From: Deinococcus psychrotolerans
GTDB taxonomy: Bacteria > Deinococcota > Deinococci > Deinococcales > Deinococcaceae
DNA length: 64,000 nt
Direction: 5' to 3'
NCBI RefSeq assembly: GCF_003860465.1
Contig: NZ_CP034183.1
Coordinates: 760,501 to 824,500, forward strand
The notes below the pieces were generated by a model. That model searched no databases. It was not told where the DNA came from and saw only the letters and a list, made by a program, of their open reading frames with translations. Positions 8,970 to 20,603 of the stretch are shown here, piece after piece (position 1 is the first letter of the stretch; the number at the start of each line of letters is the position of its first letter). The position numbers were made by a program, and so were the translations under genes.

Positions 8970-10871
8970 ATGCCGCTGAGCGCAGGCCAAACTCTAACTG
9001 GACGTTATTTGCTGCACGAAATGATCGGCGAGGGCGGCAGCGCTTTGGTGTACCGCGCCACCGATTTGCACCTCGGGCGCGACGTGGCCCTCAAAGCGCT
9101 GCACGAACAAGTCCACTTTCTGGATCGTGAACGGTTTTTGCGCGAAGTCAGGATACTGGCGCGGCTTTCACACCCTGGCGTGGTGGCCATTCACGACCTG
9201 GGACAAGATCTCGGGCGCGACTTTTTTACCATGCCGCTGCTGACCGGCGGCCCGATCAGCCTCCTCGGCCCGCTGGAAGACGCGCCGGGCAGCTTGGAGC
9301 GCTTCTTGACAGCCGCCGCTTTCGTTTCAAAAGCGCTGGCGCATATTCACGACGAGGGGCTGGTTCACCGCGACCTGACGCCGGGCAATGTGCTGCTCGG
9401 CGCAGACGGCTTGCCGCGCATCATGGATTTCGGGCTGGTTTCGATGAGCGAACACACCCGCCACCTGACCCGCAGCGGAGTCACGCTGGGCACGCCGCAG
9501 TACATGGCCCCCGAGCAAGCACGCGGCAGCGGCGTGGGGCCGAGCAGCGACCTTTACGCGCTGGGCGCAGTGCTTTACCGGGTGGCCTGCGGCTCGCCGC
9601 CGTTCGTGGGCGACAACGACCAGAGCGTGCTGTTTCAGCATGTCTATGAGCACGTGCCCGATCCACGCGAACTCAATCCGGCCATACCCGACCACGTGGC
9701 AACGATTTTGCTGCACCTGCTGGCCAAAAAGCCCGAGAACCGCCCGGCCCACGCCCGCGCTCTGGCCGAGTTGTGGGTGCAGGCCCGTTTTGAGGCCCGC
9801 GCCGGAGCGTCCGCACAGTACCGGGGAGGCCGCAGCCGCAGCGGCGTACACCTCGGCGGCCCAGCTTGGCCGAGCGAACTGCGCGAGCGCTGGAACATCA
9901 GCTTGCCCGGTGAAGTGACCTGGCCCTCGGCGGTGGTGGGGCATCAGGGCCTGCTGGCCGTCGGCACCCGCAGCGGCCAACTGGCTCTGGTCAGCAGCAG
10001 CGGTGATCTTCACGCCACTCTCGGCGCAAACGACGAAGTGACTGCCCCTGCCACCCTACTCGGCAACGGCGTGATTTACGGCGCGTGGGACGGAGCGCTG
10101 CGGCGAGCCAGCTTAGACGGCAGCCTGATTTGGACGCACCAGACCCGCGCCGAGCTGACCGGCGCACCGACCCTCTGGGGCGATCGGGTGCTGGTCACCT
10201 CACGCGACGGGCACTTACACGCCGTCAACGCCAAAACTGGCGAGCTGGCTTGGGCCTACCGCACCGACGGCCCCATCGCCGCTTCACCGCTGATCTGGGG
10301 CGGCGCGGCCCTGATTGCCGACGAAAACGGCTGGCTCCACGCCCTCGACGCCCTAACCGGCAGTCAACTTTGGAAAGTGGAAGTGGGCGTCACCCACGCC
10401 ACGCCGGCGCTGACTCCGCTGGCAAGAGGCGAAGCGGCCTTGATCGTGGCGACCTGGAAAGGCGAAGTTCACGCCCTGCACCTTCAGATCAAAGCGGGCC
10501 GGGCGGCTTTGGCCAGTGACGCGGTGCTGTGGAGCTACGACCTCGAAGATGAAGTGTGGGCCGCGCCCGCCGTGCAAGAAGATGTGGTGGTGGTGGCGGG
10601 CTGGGGCGGCCAAGTGCGGGCGCTGACTTTGGCCGGCGGCGACGACATTTGGATGCACCAACTCGGAGGACGGGTCACGGCCAGCCCGGTCATCAGCGGC
10701 TCTTACGTCTACCTCGCTTCCGAGTTGGGCGAGCTGTCTGCGCTGGGTCTGCACAGTGGGCGCTCAGTCTGGTCGCAGCGCGAAGCCCAGGGCGTGCAGG
10801 CCACTCCGCTGGCCGACGGTGGCAGCCTTTACGTCGCCTTCATGGACGGCACCTTACGGGCTTACCGCTGA
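8970..10871 (+). CDS. rqkA: RqkA-like Ser/Thr protein kinase with PQQ-type propeller
   Basis: About 633 residues. The N-terminal half is a eukaryotic-type kinase with all landmarks: glycine loop [15 protein letters not shown] lysine, HRDLTPGN catalytic loop, DFG, and [10 protein letters not shown]. From about residue 310 on there are beta-propeller blades of the PQQ type ([43 protein letters not shown]). No membrane segment separates the halves, so it is probably soluble. D. radiodurans RqkA (DR_2518) has this architecture and promotes double-strand break repair and radiation resistance after PQQ binding. Here it sits between secreted VWA genes and tatA. Orthology with RqkA is inferred from architecture; bacteria also hold unrelated PQQ-propeller kinases. 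Confidence 0.75.
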   Translation: MPLSAGQTLTGRYLLHEMIGEGGSALVYRATDLHLGRDVALKALHEQVHFLDRERFLREVRILARLSHPGVVAIHDLGQDLGRDFFTMPLLTGGPISLLGPLEDAPGSLERFLTAAAFVSKALAHIHDEGLVHRDLTPGNVLLGADGLPRIMDFGLVSMSEHTRHLTRSGVTLGTPQYMAPEQARGSGVGPSSDLYALGAVLYRVACGSPPFVGDNDQSVLFQHVYEHVPDPRELNPAIPDHVATILLHLLAKKPENRPAHARALAELWVQARFEARAGASAQYRGGRSRSGVHLGGPAWPSELRERWNISLPGEVTWPSAVVGHQGLLAVGTRSGQLALVSSSGDLHATLGANDEVTAPATLLGNGVIYGAWDGALRRASLDGSLIWTHQTRAELTGAPTLWGDRVLVTSRDGHLHAVNAKTGELAWAYRTDGPIAASPLIWGGAALIADENGWLHALDALTGSQLWKVEVGVTHATPALTPLARGEAALIVATWKGEVHALHLQIKAGRAALASDAVLWSYDLEDEVWAAPAVQEDVVVVAGWGGQVRALTLAGGDDIWMHQLGGRVTASPVISGSYVYLASELGELSALGLHSGRSVWSQREAQGVQATPLADGGSLYVAFMDGTLRAYR

Positions 10872-11019
10872 GGTTTCTTACATCTAAAAGCACCGCCAAG
10901 AGCGTATATCTAGGTGTAAAGACCGCTTGCCCTCTTCCGCGCCCCTCACTGCGTCCGGCCCAGTTTCATCTGGAACCAAATTCACCTGTCTACACTCAAA
11001 TAAACGGAGGAACACCACC

Positions 11020-11346
11020 ATGCCCAATTTAGGAATGCCCGAAATCCTGCTGATTCTCGTCGCCGCCCTGCTCGTGTTTGGCCCCAAAAAGTTGCCTGAT
11101 CTGGGCAAATCGCTCGGCAACGGCATCCGCGAGTTCCGCAAAGGCACGCAAGGCCTCAAAGACGAGTTGGAAGGCAGCTTTAAAGAAGAGAGCGCTCCAG
11201 TGGTCGCCGCCGCCAACGCCCAGACCATCCTGGCCCCGAGTGCTCCCGCTGCGGTGGTCAGTGCCGCCAGCGCCGTGACGCCCGCTCCGGTGGCCGCCGC
11301 ACCCGTCAGCCTCAGCAAAGAAACGGCGGAAGTTCACCAAGCTTAA
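11020..11346 (+). CDS. tatA: Twin-arginine translocase subunit TatA
   Basis: 108 residues starting at an ATG preceded by CGGAGG. One N-terminal transmembrane helix (MPEILLILVAALLVFGP) is followed by the KKLPDLGKSLGNGIREFRKG amphipathic helix, diagnostic of TatA/TatE. A short charged stretch then leads into an Ala/Val/Pro-rich tail. It forms the pore of the Tat system that exports folded proteins. No tatC is in the window. It stands alone, followed at once by a strong terminator. The ORF can be extended upstream to 10927 but without coding character. Confidence 0.95.
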   Translation: MPNLGMPEILLILVAALLVFGPKKLPDLGKSLGNGIREFRKGTQGLKDELEGSFKEESAPVVAAANAQTILAPSAPAAVVSAASAVTPAPVAAAPVSLSKETAEVHQA

Positions 11347-11371
11347 GCAAGTCTAAAAATCTGTTTCAAGG

Positions 11372-11413
11372 TGGAGGGTCTAAGCCAGTTTCGCTTAGAC
11401 CCTCCATTTTTTT
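11372..11413 (+). terminator. Intrinsic terminator of tatA
   Basis: A perfect 14-bp stem (TGGAGGGTCTAAGC 11372-11385 / 11393-11406) with a 7-nt loop is followed by seven T at 11407-11413. It lies between the convergent tatA and VWA genes; the T-run serves the + direction. Confidence 0.9.
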
Positions 11414-11425
11414 GGAAGCCGCCGC

Positions 11426-13699
11426 TTATTTCACGGTAAACGGCAAGCTGTAAAGCGTCGGGTTGGGGCTGGCCTGCTCGGTGGAGTAGCGCAGTTCGTA
11501 CTGCCCCGCTTCGGCAGGCAAAGGCAAGCTGCCAGGGTTGCCAGCGGCGGTGTAGAAGTATTCGGTATACGTGCCGGTGGGCGCACCCGCTTTGACGATG
11601 GTGACGTAATCACCGGGATTGTTCGGCCCCGTCCACTTGATTTGCAGCGTGCCGCCGCGTGGGCCACTACTGGGCGCTTCGAGCTTATAGCTGGCGGCCG
11701 TGAGTTGGAGTGTGCGGCTGGCCAGCGTCGGATTGGGACTGACGCCTTCGGTGGAGTAGCGCAGCTCGTAGTCGCCCACCACCAGCGGCGTTTGAAGTGC
11801 GCCGGGATTGCCGTCACGGGTATAAAAATACTGGGTATAGGTGCCCACCGGATCGCCCTTTTTGACAATGGTCACGTAATCGCCAGGATTGTTTGGCCCC
11901 GTCCACTTGACGCTGAGTTTGCTTCCAGCCAGCGCAGTATTGGGCGCGTCCAAGTTGTACTGATTGGACGTCAAGGTGATCGGCACGCTGGCCAAAGTCG
12001 GGTTGGGGCTGGCTCCCTCGGTGGAGTAGCGCACTTCGTAGTCGCCCGCTTCCGGCGGGGTTTGCAGCTTGCCGGGGTTGCCGTCACGGGTGTAGAAGTA
12101 TTTATTAAACGTTCCGATCGGCGCACCTTTCTTGACGATGGTGACGCACTCGCCGGGATTGTTTGGCCCCGTCCACTTGACTGAAATTGGACTGCCCGCG
12201 CTGGCCGTTTGGGGCGCTTCGAGCGCGTAGCTGCCCGCCTTGACCGTGACCGGGCGGCTGGCCATCGTCCGCGCCGAGTTGTCGCTGCTGTAGCGCAGCT
12301 CATAATCGCCGGGAGCGATCGGCACGTCTATTTTGCCGGGGTTGGCATCTTTGGTGTAAAAATAACTGGTGTAAGTGCCCTCGGCGGCTCCCTTGGGCAC
12401 GATGGTCACGTAATCGCGGTCATTGTTTGGCCCCGTCCAGTTGACCTGAATCTGGCTGCCGCCCACTGCGCTCGCCGGGCCGTCCAAGCTGGCCGCGACG
12501 CGCCTCGGCGTGAAGGGGGCACTGCGCCCCACCACCCGCGTGGAGCCGTCAGGGTTGGCGAGGTGGTAGCGCACTTCGTACTCTATTTCTTCGTCGGGAA
12601 CATTGAGTTCCAAGCTGCCCGCAGCGCCGGCGGCAAACTGGTAATCCAGGTAAGCGCTGTCAGCGTCGGTTTTTTGGGCGATGGTGATCCAGTTGCGCTC
12701 TCCGGCAGGTGCAGCCGAGAACGTCACCTTGAGTTTGCCGCCGGCTGTGGGCGGTAAGGGAGCAACTTCCAGCTTGACGGCCCCGACTTGGCCGACTTCA
12801 AAGCTGAAGGTGTTGGCCGCGCCCACCGCCACGCTGAGGCCGCCAAACATCTGGGTGCCGGACTCGGTGCTGCTCACTTGAGCCGAGTACACGCCCGGCG
12901 CGAGGCTGGCCTGATACGCGCTCCCCCCACTCTGGAAATCAGTTTTGAGGCCGCCCAGCGCCGCTTCAAAGCGCACAGTCGCGCCGCTGACGAGCGGCTG
13001 ACCGCCCGAGGTGAGCTTAACGGTCACGGGCAGCAAGGTCTGCACCGGCTGAACGACTTGCTGGGTGGCGCGGCCCAGCGCCGAGGCCAGCTGAGCTCCC
13101 GACTGCACATTTTCAAAAGTGCCGACGCCGTTAAAGCTCTTTTTAGCCGTGTCGCTGAGATCAATTCCGATGATCCGCAAATCCACGTTGATGCCCAGCG
13201 CCTTGAAGTTGTCCATCACCCCGCTGAGTTTGCCGCCGCAGGATTCCTGGCCGTCGGTGACGAGGACGATCAGCTTTTTGCCACTGTCTTTGGGAAAGTC
13301 GCTGCCCGCTTGCTGCAGCGAGTAGGCAATCGGGGTGGCTCCCTTGGGGCGGGTCTGGGCCACCTGAGTTTGCAGGGCGGCGCGGCTGACACCCTGCATC
13401 GGCAACACCAGCGCCGAATCGGTGCAGGCCGCCGCGCCCGAGGCCACCTGAGCGCCGTAAATCCTGAGGCCCACATTCAAGCCAGGATCATCCGGCAAGC
13501 TGGCAATAAAACTTTGCAGCACGTCTTTGGCGACGTTGATGCGGCTCTGGCCGTCAGGCAAGCGGCTGAACATACTGCCGGAAGAGTCCAGAATCAGCTC
13601 GACGTGTGTGGTGGCCTGTGCCTGCGCCAAACCCACGCTCAGGCCCAAGCTGAGAAGAAAGGTGCTGAGTGCCGAACTTGGGCGCAGACGCATGGTCAT
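11426..13699 (-). CDS. Large secreted VWA protein with at least four WTGPNN repeats
   Basis: About 757 residues. Signal peptide (MRLRPSSALSTFLLSLGL...AQA), VWA domain with MIDAS (LILDSSGSM, VTDGQES), and a domain of about 95 residues starting LLPVTVKLTSGGQPL that looks Ig/carboxypeptidase-regulatory-like. A degenerate repeat (RNWITIAQKTD) comes next, then four clear repeats with NWTGPNNDRDYV or KWTGPNNPG(D/E). The second clear repeat has Cys where others have Tyr (PGECVTIV). I start at the ATG at 13699, 8 nt after GGAGG; a second ATG lies two codons on. It is more divergent than the tandem pair at 5680-8347 and is separated from them by the kinase and tatA. Probably surface-exposed. Confidence 0.85.
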   Translation of the reverse strand: MTMRLRPSSALSTFLLSLGLSVGLAQAQATTHVELILDSSGSMFSRLPDGQSRINVAKDVLQSFIASLPDDPGLNVGLRIYGAQVASGAAACTDSALVLPMQGVSRAALQTQVAQTRPKGATPIAYSLQQAGSDFPKDSGKKLIVLVTDGQESCGGKLSGVMDNFKALGINVDLRIIGIDLSDTAKKSFNGVGTFENVQSGAQLASALGRATQQVVQPVQTLLPVTVKLTSGGQPLVSGATVRFEAALGGLKTDFQSGGSAYQASLAPGVYSAQVSSTESGTQMFGGLSVAVGAANTFSFEVGQVGAVKLEVAPLPPTAGGKLKVTFSAAPAGERNWITIAQKTDADSAYLDYQFAAGAAGSLELNVPDEEIEYEVRYHLANPDGSTRVVGRSAPFTPRRVAASLDGPASAVGGSQIQVNWTGPNNDRDYVTIVPKGAAEGTYTSYFYTKDANPGKIDVPIAPGDYELRYSSDNSARTMASRPVTVKAGSYALEAPQTASAGSPISVKWTGPNNPGECVTIVKKGAPIGTFNKYFYTRDGNPGKLQTPPEAGDYEVRYSTEGASPNPTLASVPITLTSNQYNLDAPNTALAGSKLSVKWTGPNNPGDYVTIVKKGDPVGTYTQYFYTRDGNPGALQTPLVVGDYELRYSTEGVSPNPTLASRTLQLTAASYKLEAPSSGPRGGTLQIKWTGPNNPGDYVTIVKAGAPTGTYTEYFYTAAGNPGSLPLPAEAGQYELRYSTEQASPNPTLYSLPFTVK

Positions 13700-13860
13700 A
13701 GGCAAAACCTCCAACAGCAGCGGGCCAGAGCGTGAAGCGGGCAGACAACTGAACGACAGACAAGGACGCAAACGAAAGCACTGAACTGGAGAACATTCAG
13801 CTTAGCAGTAAGCAAGTTCGCACACAATATGAAGGCCGCTTCGGCGCACTTCGCGGCTTC

Positions 13861-16800
13861 ATGAGCGAGAATGACCCAATGGCTTCCGCGCTCCCCCAGC
13901 AAACCGCACCGCTGTCTGCCGACCTGAAGCGCTGGCTCGACCAAACGCAGCAGCGCTTTGCCGATTTAGGCGACGCCGAGCGCAATACTTTGGTGTTCGT
14001 GCTGGGCATTCACCCTTACCGCGCCCGCCGTTTGGGGCTGGCGATCCGGGTGCGCCGTGCCGTTCGTGAAGGCGAGGATTTCCGGCTGGGCAGCGTGTTC
14101 AAGTTGCCTTACGCCCTGCGCTACGACCTCGCCGGAAGTGCCCGCGACTTGCCCGTCTACGCCCGGCGCGACCACGCGGCCCTGCGGCTGCTGGCCAGCA
14201 GCGCTCAGGGCGGGCTGATCGGCAGTGACGAAGCGCTGTTTTTGGAAGGGACACCGCTGGGCAGCGTCATTTTAGAAACCCTGCTGGCGACGGGCCGGCT
14301 GCTGTGGGAAGAAGGCCTGCCGGTTTTGACGCTCGGCCCTAACCTCACCGACGCGCTGGAGTGGCAATTTGACGAAGGGGGAGCGCAGCGGCCCGTGCGC
14401 CAGCTTCCGGCGGGCGTAGAAATTTTGCCGATCACGCCCGCGTGGTACAAACGCGGCGATCAGCTCGGCCACCTTGAAGCCAGCTTGCCGCCCGAACTTG
14501 GAGAAGCCTTCCTGAGTATTCCGCCGGTGCCGCCGCAGGAAGCCGCAGCGCTGGCCCGCGCCCTCGCGCCGCTGGGTGAGCGGCTGCCCGCGCCGCGCCC
14601 GGTGGAGATTCAAAGCCGTCCACTGCCGTATCAGGCCCGCTTGCGCCTCGATTACCGCCCGGTTGTCGCCCAGCGCAAACACGCTTATGGCCCGATGCCA
14701 AGCCGAGCGCCGCTGGGGGTAGCGGAGGTGACGCACCTTTACGGCGGCCAGCCCTGGTACGCCGCCAAACCTCAGTTTGAAGCTGGCCCAGACGGCGGCA
14801 CCTTGACGCTAACCGCCCGCGACCTCGCCGCCGAGCGCCGCGCCGCCGGACTGCTGACCCGCACCGGACTCAAGAAAATCGGCAAGCTGCTGCCGCCCAA
14901 CCAGCGCCTGATGTTCAGCGCCGACGGCGGCTCGCTGGGGTTTGCCACCGAGGCCGAGTGGTTTGCCTTTGTGCGCGAGCAGGTGCCGCTGCTGCGCGAA
15001 AAGGGCATCGACGTGGAGATCACGTCCGCCTTTCCCTACAATTTGGCCGAAATCGAAGACTGGTACGGCGAAACCGAGCAAGACGGCGGCTGGTTCACGC
15101 TGGATTTGGGCGTGATCGTGGGCGGTGAGCGGCTGAGCCTGCTGCCGATTCTGGTGGATTTGATCGCCACCCGCAGCGACCTGCTCAGCTCCGAAGCGCT
15201 GGCGCAACTTTCAGACGAAGAACTGCTTTACGCCGCTTTGCCGGATGGCCACCGCTTGCCGCTGCCTGCCGGACGGGTCAAGGCGATTTTAGGCGTGCTG
15301 GTCGAACTCAATCTGCGTGACCTCCCGGCTGGGCCCCTGCGGTTGCCTCTGCTCGACGCCGCCCGCCTCGCCCAACTCGAAGAAGCCCTCCGGGGACGCT
15401 GGGTCGGCGCAGAACAGCTTCTGGCACTTGGTCAGCGGCTGCGCGACTTCGCCGGAATCACGCCGGTAGCGCCGCCCACTGGCCTCAACGCCGAGCTGCG
15501 ACCTTATCAAGTGCAGGGCCTGAGCTGGCTGCAATTTCTGCGCGAATACGGGTTGAGCGGGATTTTGGCCGACGACATGGGGCTTGGCAAGACGGTTCAA
15601 GCGCTGGCTCACCTCCTCACCGAGAAACAGGCGGGCCGAGCCGACAGGCCCAGCTTGGTCATCGCGCCGACCTCGGTGCTGGGCAACTGGCGCACCGAAG
15701 CCGCCAGATTCGCGCCGAGCTTAAAAGTGCTGACCCTCCACGGCCCGCAGCGCAAAGCTGACTTCGAGCGGATCGGCGACTTCGACGTGATCCTCAGCAC
15801 CTATCCACTCTTGCCCCGTGACCTCGATCAGCTGAGCGTCCACGAGTACCACCTGATCATTTTGGATGAAGCCCAAAACATCAAAAACGCTCGCAGCGCT
15901 TCGGCCAAAGCCGCCAGCAGCTTAACGGCCCGCCACCGCCTGTGCTTGACCGGCACGCCCTTAGAAAACCACCTCGGTGAATTGTGGTCGCAGTTTAATT
16001 TTTTGATGCCGGGACTGCTCTACACCGAAAAAATCTTTGGGCAGCTCTACCGCACGCCGATTGAAAAGCAGGGCGACTTGCACCGCCGCGCCGCGCTGGC
16101 CGCCCGCGTCCGGCCCTTCTTGCTGCGGCGCGAGAAAAGCGAGGTGGCCAAAGAGTTGCCGCCCAAAACCGAAATTCCGGTGCGGCTGAGTTTGGAAAAC
16201 GACCAGCGCGACCTCTACGAGACCGTGCGCGTGACCATGCAGGAGCGGGTGCGCGAGGAACTGGCCGCAAGGGGCTTAGGCCGCAGCACCATCGCCGTGC
16301 TGGACGCGCTGCTCAAGCTGCGTCAGGCCGTCACCGACCCCAGGCTGGTCAAGTTGGAGGTGGCCCGCAAAGTCAGGAGCAATGCCAAGCTCGACTGGCT
16401 TTCAGGCAACTTACCGCAGATGATCGAGGAAGGCCGCCGGGTGCTGATTTTCAGCGCTTTTGCCACCTTGCTGGGCCTGCTGGAAGACACCCTGAGCGAA
16501 CTGGGCATCCCATACGCCAAGCTGACTGGACAGACCAAAAACCGCACCGCCCAGATCGAGGCGTTTCAGGGCGGTGAAAAGCCGGTCTTTCTGATCAGCC
16601 TCAAGGCCGGTGGTGTGGGACTGAACCTCACGGCCGCCGACACCGTGATTCACTACGATCCGTGGTGGAATCCCGCCGCCGAGAATCAGGCGACTGACCG
16701 GGCTTACCGCATCGGGCAGGACAAGCCGGTCTTCGTCTACAAGTTGATCGCCTCGGGCAGCGTCGAGGAGCGGATTCTGGAGATGCAGGCCCGCAAGGCC

Positions 16801-16926
16801 GCGCTCTCGCAGGGCATCCTGGGCGCGGGCCTCAGCGATTCGGGGCAGCTCAGCACGCAAGACCTCGACAAGTTGTTTGCCCCGCTGGAAGAAGCGCCGG
16901 AGCAGGAGCAAGCGGGGGAAAGCTGA
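13861..16926 (+). CDS. SNF2-family DEAD/DEAH-box helicase
   Basis: 1021 residues. The N-terminal half is the bacterial-specific helicase-associated region ([13 protein letters not shown] segment, then LEWQFDEGG and [12 protein letters not shown]). The SNF2 ATPase core runs from about residue 540: Walker [41 protein letters not shown] box, and [18 protein letters not shown]. Motifs V and VI follow in [20 protein letters not shown] and [13 protein letters not shown]. It should be an ATP-driven double-stranded DNA translocase acting in transcription recycling, repair or chromatin-like remodelling. No SWIM zinc motif is seen. A second ATG six codons in is a possible start. It ends 37 nt before the nitroreductase start. 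Confidence 0.9.
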   Translation: MSENDPMASALPQQTAPLSADLKRWLDQTQQRFADLGDAERNTLVFVLGIHPYRARRLGLAIRVRRAVREGEDFRLGSVFKLPYALRYDLAGSARDLPVYARRDHAALRLLASSAQGGLIGSDEALFLEGTPLGSVILETLLATGRLLWEEGLPVLTLGPNLTDALEWQFDEGGAQRPVRQLPAGVEILPITPAWYKRGDQLGHLEASLPPELGEAFLSIPPVPPQEAAALARALAPLGERLPAPRPVEIQSRPLPYQARLRLDYRPVVAQRKHAYGPMPSRAPLGVAEVTHLYGGQPWYAAKPQFEAGPDGGTLTLTARDLAAERRAAGLLTRTGLKKIGKLLPPNQRLMFSADGGSLGFATEAEWFAFVREQVPLLREKGIDVEITSAFPYNLAEIEDWYGETEQDGGWFTLDLGVIVGGERLSLLPILVDLIATRSDLLSSEALAQLSDEELLYAALPDGHRLPLPAGRVKAILGVLVELNLRDLPAGPLRLPLLDAARLAQLEEALRGRWVGAEQLLALGQRLRDFAGITPVAPPTGLNAELRPYQVQGLSWLQFLREYGLSGILADDMGLGKTVQALAHLLTEKQAGRADRPSLVIAPTSVLGNWRTEAARFAPSLKVLTLHGPQRKADFERIGDFDVILSTYPLLPRDLDQLSVHEYHLIILDEAQNIKNARSASAKAASSLTARHRLCLTGTPLENHLGELWSQFNFLMPGLLYTEKIFGQLYRTPIEKQGDLHRRAALAARVRPFLLRREKSEVAKELPPKTEIPVRLSLENDQRDLYETVRVTMQERVREELAARGLGRSTIAVLDALLKLRQAVTDPRLVKLEVARKVRSNAKLDWLSGNLPQMIEEGRRVLIFSAFATLLGLLEDTLSELGIPYAKLTGQTKNRTAQIEAFQGGEKPVFLISLKAGGVGLNLTAADTVIHYDPWWNPAAENQATDRAYRIGQDKPVFVYKLIASGSVEERILEMQARKAALSQGILGAGLSDSGQLSTQDLDKLFAPLEEAPEQEQAGES

Positions 16927-16950
16927 CCATTGCCGGGAGGCGCGGCCCCT

Positions 16951-16956
16951 TAGACT
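16951..16956 (+). promoter_or_regulatory. -10 hexamer of the nitroreductase gene
   Basis: TAGACT lies 7 nt before the ATG at 16964. It suggests the nitroreductase is transcribed separately from the helicase upstream. Confidence 0.4.
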
Positions 16957-16963
16957 TCTGCGC

Positions 16964-17746
16964 ATGACTCTCTCCCCCGCCGCGACCCTGCCCACCCGCC
17001 AGCAAACCCCCGAACAGGTTCGCGCTTTTTTTGCAGCCCACCGCACCGTGCGCCACTACACCGAAGAACAGATGCCCGCCGAGCACCTCGACACCATTTT
17101 GTACGCTGCTCAGCACGCGCCCACCGACGCCACCGCCCAGCTGTATTCGTTCGTGCGGCTGACCGGCGAGGCCAAACAGAAAGTAGCCGAGCTGACGGCC
17201 AACGCCCATATCGCCAGCGCCGCCGAGAGCTTCATGATCTGTTCGGACACCCGCCGCGTGCGCCAGATCATCGAGGTGGCCGGATACGAGCCGGGACAGT
17301 CGCCCGCCATCGATCTTCACTTCGGTATCGGGGACGCGGTGCTGGCGGGCCAGAACATGCTGCTGGCCGCCGAGATGCTGGGCTATCAGGGCTGCTGGAT
17401 CGGCGGGGTGATGAACGGACTGGCCGAGATTATCGAGCTGCTGGAACTGCCCAACAAGGTGCTGCCGTTCGCGGCGCTGACCATCGGCAAGAGCGCCGAG
17501 GACGTGGCGCAGCGCCCCCGCCTGCCGCGCCCACTGGTCATTCATGAAAACACCTACAAAGACGGCAGCGCCGAGCAGCTCAGGGCCGCCACCGAGCAGA
17601 TGAATCCGATTGCCGCCAGAACCGGCAAACCCGGCGACTGGGCGCGGCTGCTCAACGCTTACTTCGGCGAAGGCGGCAGCATGGAAAAGCGGGAGGAAAC
17701 GCTGCAAGGAGCGCTCAAAACGCAGGGATTGAGCCGGGGGGAGTAA
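16964..17746 (+). CDS. NfsA-type NAD(P)H nitroreductase
   Basis: About 260 residues. The HRTVRHYTEEQMPAEHLDTI start is the flavin-phosphate binding motif of the nitroreductase superfamily. The middle (LHFGIGDAVLAGQNMLLAAE, then GYQGCWIGGVMN) and the AALTIGKSAEDVAQRPRLPR end resemble the NfsA/Frp subgroup. Such FMN enzymes reduce nitroaromatics, quinones or flavins with NADPH in the cytoplasm. Physiological substrate is not deducible. It lies between the helicase and the PLP enzyme, with a -10-like hexamer on each side, so co-transcription is not required. Confidence 0.85.
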   Translation: MTLSPAATLPTRQQTPEQVRAFFAAHRTVRHYTEEQMPAEHLDTILYAAQHAPTDATAQLYSFVRLTGEAKQKVAELTANAHIASAAESFMICSDTRRVRQIIEVAGYEPGQSPAIDLHFGIGDAVLAGQNMLLAAEMLGYQGCWIGGVMNGLAEIIELLELPNKVLPFAALTIGKSAEDVAQRPRLPRPLVIHENTYKDGSAEQLRAATEQMNPIAARTGKPGDWARLLNAYFGEGGSMEKREETLQGALKTQGLSRGE

Positions 17747-17767
17747 GCCGAGCGGCGGGAGAAGCAC

Positions 17768-17773
17768 TATCTT
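17768..17773 (+). promoter_or_regulatory. -10 hexamer of the trans-sulfuration gene
   Basis: TATCTT lies 6 nt before the ATG at 17780, again compatible with a leaderless transcript. Confidence 0.35.
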
Positions 17774-17779
17774 GGCGGT

Positions 17780-18961
<1,182 letters not shown>

Positions 18962-19056
18962 ATAAGGTGAGTGGTTGGTGGTCAGCGGTGAGGGAAAACT
19001 CAAAAAGACCTGCCTCAAGCTCTATCCACCAACTCCTTAGCTCCCCTGATGGGGGT

Positions 19057-19113
19057 TCGTTTTGCCCGAGACGCGGGCAGGCGTGCTCAAGCGCGTCCGT
19101 TCTGCCCAAGACG
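19057..19113 (-). repeat. Palindromic repeat: one full and one half copy
   Basis: Read on the minus strand, 19113-19074 is a 40-nt member of the family also seen at 34692 and 41447. It has a 17-nt left arm CGTCTTGGGCAGAACGG, a 14-nt variable centre and the right arm GCCTGCCCG. Immediately beyond it, 19073-19057 is a diverged left arm (CGTCTCGGGCAAAACGA) followed by a CCCC-ATCA-GGGG hairpin but no right arm. The rest of the 18962-19253 spacer shows no gene. Confidence 0.6.
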
Positions 19114-19253
19114 CACCACCTGTACGTCCATGGCGTGAAACTCGTATTTTTCCTCCTCCCGTTCTTGGTGTGAACAGCGCCCACGAAGGCGCTTCGCCGC
19201 CCCTGCGATCACTTCGCAACTTATACCCATCACCAAATTTTCGGTGGTTGGTG

Positions 19254-20498
19254 TTACTTCTTGAGACCCACGCCCACCGCCACATTCAGCGGTGTATCTA
19301 AAGTCAACCAAATCAGTTCGTTGGGGTCTTTGATGTCTTTGCCGCGCCCGCCTGTGCCGGGATAATTGTTGTCGTTGGCGACCAGAATGGTGTTCTTATC
19401 AATGACCAGCACATCTTCAATGGTGACAAAGGGAAAGCGGAAGATTTCGCCAAATCCGGCTAAGTTTTGAGGATCTTTGATATTGAGCAAGTCTGCCACT
19501 TCTACCTTAATGAAGTTACCGTCACTACCGAGTTGAGTCAGATCAATTTTGTAAATCTTTTTGAGTTTGGCTGCGTCGCCTGAGTTCTGGTCGCGCTCAA
19601 TCACCAGCAATTCATTGTCATTGATGACCGTCATATCGCCAATAGAATTGCTGGGGTCTTCCAATTTATAGCGTCCAATCAGACGAGTAAATTGCCCGCT
19701 CGGCACGTCAAACTCGTGGAGGCGTAAGGTGCCTGCGGCGTCGCCGATAACTGTGCCCTCTAGCAGCGGGTAAAGCTTGGTGCGGGCTACGTTGCTGCTC
19801 ATGCCCTCAAAGCCTTTGCTGCTGCCGAGCGTGGCAGCGCTCATCTGACCCGGGTTCGGCGACGACGCCAACAGTGCAGGGTTATTCGGCGACTTGACCT
19901 GATCTTTGGTGGCGTCTTTGCCAGCACCGTAATCCGGCGTGGGCAGCGGCGCACTCAGGACTTTGCCGCTGGCATCGGTGTGCAGCAAAAACGGCCCAAA
20001 CTCTTCGCCAAACCAGAGGGTGCCATCCGGCACTTCTACAAACGACTCGATATCAAAGTCCGCGCCGGTCAACAGGCGCTTGGGGGTATTTTCGTTGACA
20101 ATCAAAAAAGGCACTTTGCGGTTGGGATCGCTGAGGGTAATGAAGCTACCGACTTCTACCTTCCCGACTTCGGCAGGCTTGGTTTTGGCCGTCAGACTCA
20201 GGGTATAGACGCGGAGCAGGGAATCGGGGCTGTTGTATTTAGTGCCAAAGCCGTTGTCTGGCATCAAGCGGTAGGTGCCATTTGGCCCAAACTGCACCGC
20301 ACTGAAGCCCTGCACCGGCTGGCCTTTAAAACGCGGCGCGTCAGCTTTGCGGCCTGAGCCATCAAACTGGCCGCTGTCGGGGCCAGGCGCAAACGTATCG
20401 GCAGGCAGTACGGCGTAGCCGCTAAGGGTCACCGCAGACGCGGCAGAAGACACCGCCAGCAAGCCCAACACACTCCATCCCAAGATCAGGTTTTTCAT
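19254..20498 (-). CDS. Secreted esterase-like phytase-family protein
   Basis: 414 residues with a signal peptide ending at AASA. The mature protein shows the phytase-like domain: QGFSAVQFGPNGTYRLMPDN, DIESFVEVPDGTLWFGEEFGP, GFEGMSSN, and IERDQNSGDAAKLKKIYKID. Members are predicted six-bladed propellers with esterase or phosphoester-cleaving activity outside the cytoplasm. The promoter carries a CTGAC direct-repeat array identical in geometry to that of the alkaline phosphatase at 23028. Phosphate control and a phosphate-scavenging role are therefore likely. AAGGTGA is a ribosome site 4-10 nt before the ATG. The exact substrate is unknown. Confidence 0.85.
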   Translation of the reverse strand: MKNLILGWSVLGLLAVSSAASAVTLSGYAVLPADTFAPGPDSGQFDGSGRKADAPRFKGQPVQGFSAVQFGPNGTYRLMPDNGFGTKYNSPDSLLRVYTLSLTAKTKPAEVGKVEVGSFITLSDPNRKVPFLIVNENTPKRLLTGADFDIESFVEVPDGTLWFGEEFGPFLLHTDASGKVLSAPLPTPDYGAGKDATKDQVKSPNNPALLASSPNPGQMSAATLGSSKGFEGMSSNVARTKLYPLLEGTVIGDAAGTLRLHEFDVPSGQFTRLIGRYKLEDPSNSIGDMTVINDNELLVIERDQNSGDAAKLKKIYKIDLTQLGSDGNFIKVEVADLLNIKDPQNLAGFGEIFRFPFVTIEDVLVIDKNTILVANDNNYPGTGGRGKDIKDPNELIWLTLDTPLNVAVGVGLKK

Positions 20499-20518
20499 GG
20501 CTTCACCTTGCCACCCCA

Positions 20519-20559
20519 GTGTCAGGCCGAGATGGTCTTTCGGTCAGCGCTGAGTCAGC
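20519..20559 (-). promoter_or_regulatory. Putative Pho box of the phytase-like gene
   Basis: On the minus strand GCTGAC begins at 20559 and 20548, and CCTGACAC begins at 20526: offsets 0, 11 and 33. The alkaline phosphatase promoter has the same three words at the same offsets. Eleven-base direct repeats of a CTG(A/T)CA-like word are how PhoB family regulators bind. The array ends 21 nt before the start codon. Confidence 0.65.
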
Positions 20560-20603
20560 CTATCCGGCAGGCTTCCTGCACAAAACACTCCCCACCGACC
20601 CCT

